Positions 5,662 to 5,786 of a stretch of 5,786 nt of DNA are shown one piece after another. A program made the translations under genes and the position numbers. Source of the stretch: Candidatus Aminicenantota bacterium. GTDB lineage: Bacteria; Acidobacteriota; Aminicenantia; Aminicenantales; Saccharicenantaceae. Under the pieces are notes generated by a model that was given only the letters and a program-made list of their open reading frames with translations, searched no databases and was not told where the DNA came from. The stretch's first letter is position 1. The number at the start of each line of letters is the position of its first letter. The DNA is taken from positions 1 to 5,786 of the forward strand of contig JAPKZE010000404.1 of NCBI GenBank assembly GCA_026393955.1. Reading direction: 5' to 3'.

Positions 5662-5786
5662 TTGACCAAGTGCCCTAACTGCTCGGGAGAAAACGTTGAC
5701 ACGCAGCGCTTCTGCGGCGATTGCGGGACACCGTTGCCGGTCAGCCTCCCACGGCCGGCGATCTTGCCCCGGATCGACGAGACCAT
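5662..5786 (+). CDS. Zinc-ribbon protein, N-terminal fragment (probable start of a Ser/Thr protein kinase)
   Basis: The window ends after 41 codons. Translation from the TTG at 5662 gives a short zinc ribbon at the very N-terminus: Cys4-Pro-Asn-Cys7 and Cys18-Gly-Asp-Cys21 (C-x2-C-x10-C-x2-C), with the typical ENVDTQRFCGDCGTPL phrasing, followed by a Pro-rich linker. TTG is chosen because GGGGGA (5649-5654) lies seven bases upstream and no ATG or GTG occurs in this frame between the stop at 5605 and this point. In Acidobacteriota and Aminicenantes such a ribbon and linker commonly precede a Ser/Thr kinase domain with a C-terminal propeller or TPR region; that continuation is inferred, as nothing beyond the linker can be seen. 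Other zinc-ribbon fusions, for example with an adenylate cyclase or a membrane protein, are possible. Confidence 0.75.
   Translation, partial: MTKCPNCSGENVDTQRFCGDCGTPLPVSLPRPAILPRIDET

Noticed and set aside
5622..5678. Short ATG frame (about 18 codons) upstream of the zinc-ribbon gene
   Set aside because: It overlaps the predicted -10 element, would start before the expected transcription start, has no ribosome-binding site, and overlaps the better supported TTG gene.

Overview
The window is GC-rich with a strong preference for G/C at third codon positions, and it is almost completely coding. It holds five genes, two of them cut by the window edges. The most likely source is a bacterium of the Acidobacteriota/Aminicenantes type. 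This is inferred from the combination of a PD40 (TolB-like) propeller tail resembling those on acidobacterial Ser/Thr kinases, a zinc-ribbon N-terminus of the kind that precedes kinase domains in those groups, and a secreted S9D peptidase. No rRNA or marker gene is present to prove it.

Layout: (1) 1-1248 (+) is the C-terminal part of a PD40/TolB-type beta-propeller protein, probably the sensor end of a Ser/Thr kinase or winged-helix regulator. (2) 1245-1973 (-) is a family 2 glycosyltransferase of the dolichyl/polyprenyl-phosphate glucosyltransferase (Alg5-like) type. It converges on gene 1, and the two stop codons share the palindrome CTAG. (3) A 151-base divergent spacer carries an exact TATAAT on the minus strand and an AGGAGG ribosome-binding site on the plus strand. 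(4) 2125-4527 (+) is an exported prolyl-oligopeptidase-family serine peptidase, closest in motifs to S9D glutamyl endopeptidase, with a complete Ser-Asp-His triad and a TTG start. (5) 4528-4664 is an unusually AT-rich and highly structured spacer with three DnaA-box-like 9-mers within 35 bases, an extended -10 promoter, and a perfect TGCACA-n5-TGTGCA palindrome at the expected transcription start. (6) 4665-5555 (+) is a SurE-type 5'/3'-nucleotidase with an N-terminal export or lipoprotein signal. (7) 5556-5661 holds two competing hairpins and a good sigma-70-like promoter. (8) 5662 to the end (+) is the start of a zinc-ribbon protein, probably the N-terminus of another Ser/Thr kinase.

The peptidase and SurE both carry export signals and lie in the same direction, which suggests extracytoplasmic breakdown of peptides and nucleotides. 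Their 137-base spacer has its own promoter, so they need not form one operon. No mobile element, CRISPR array, RNA gene or clearly new multi-gene system is visible. The least explained piece of DNA is the 4528-4664 spacer.
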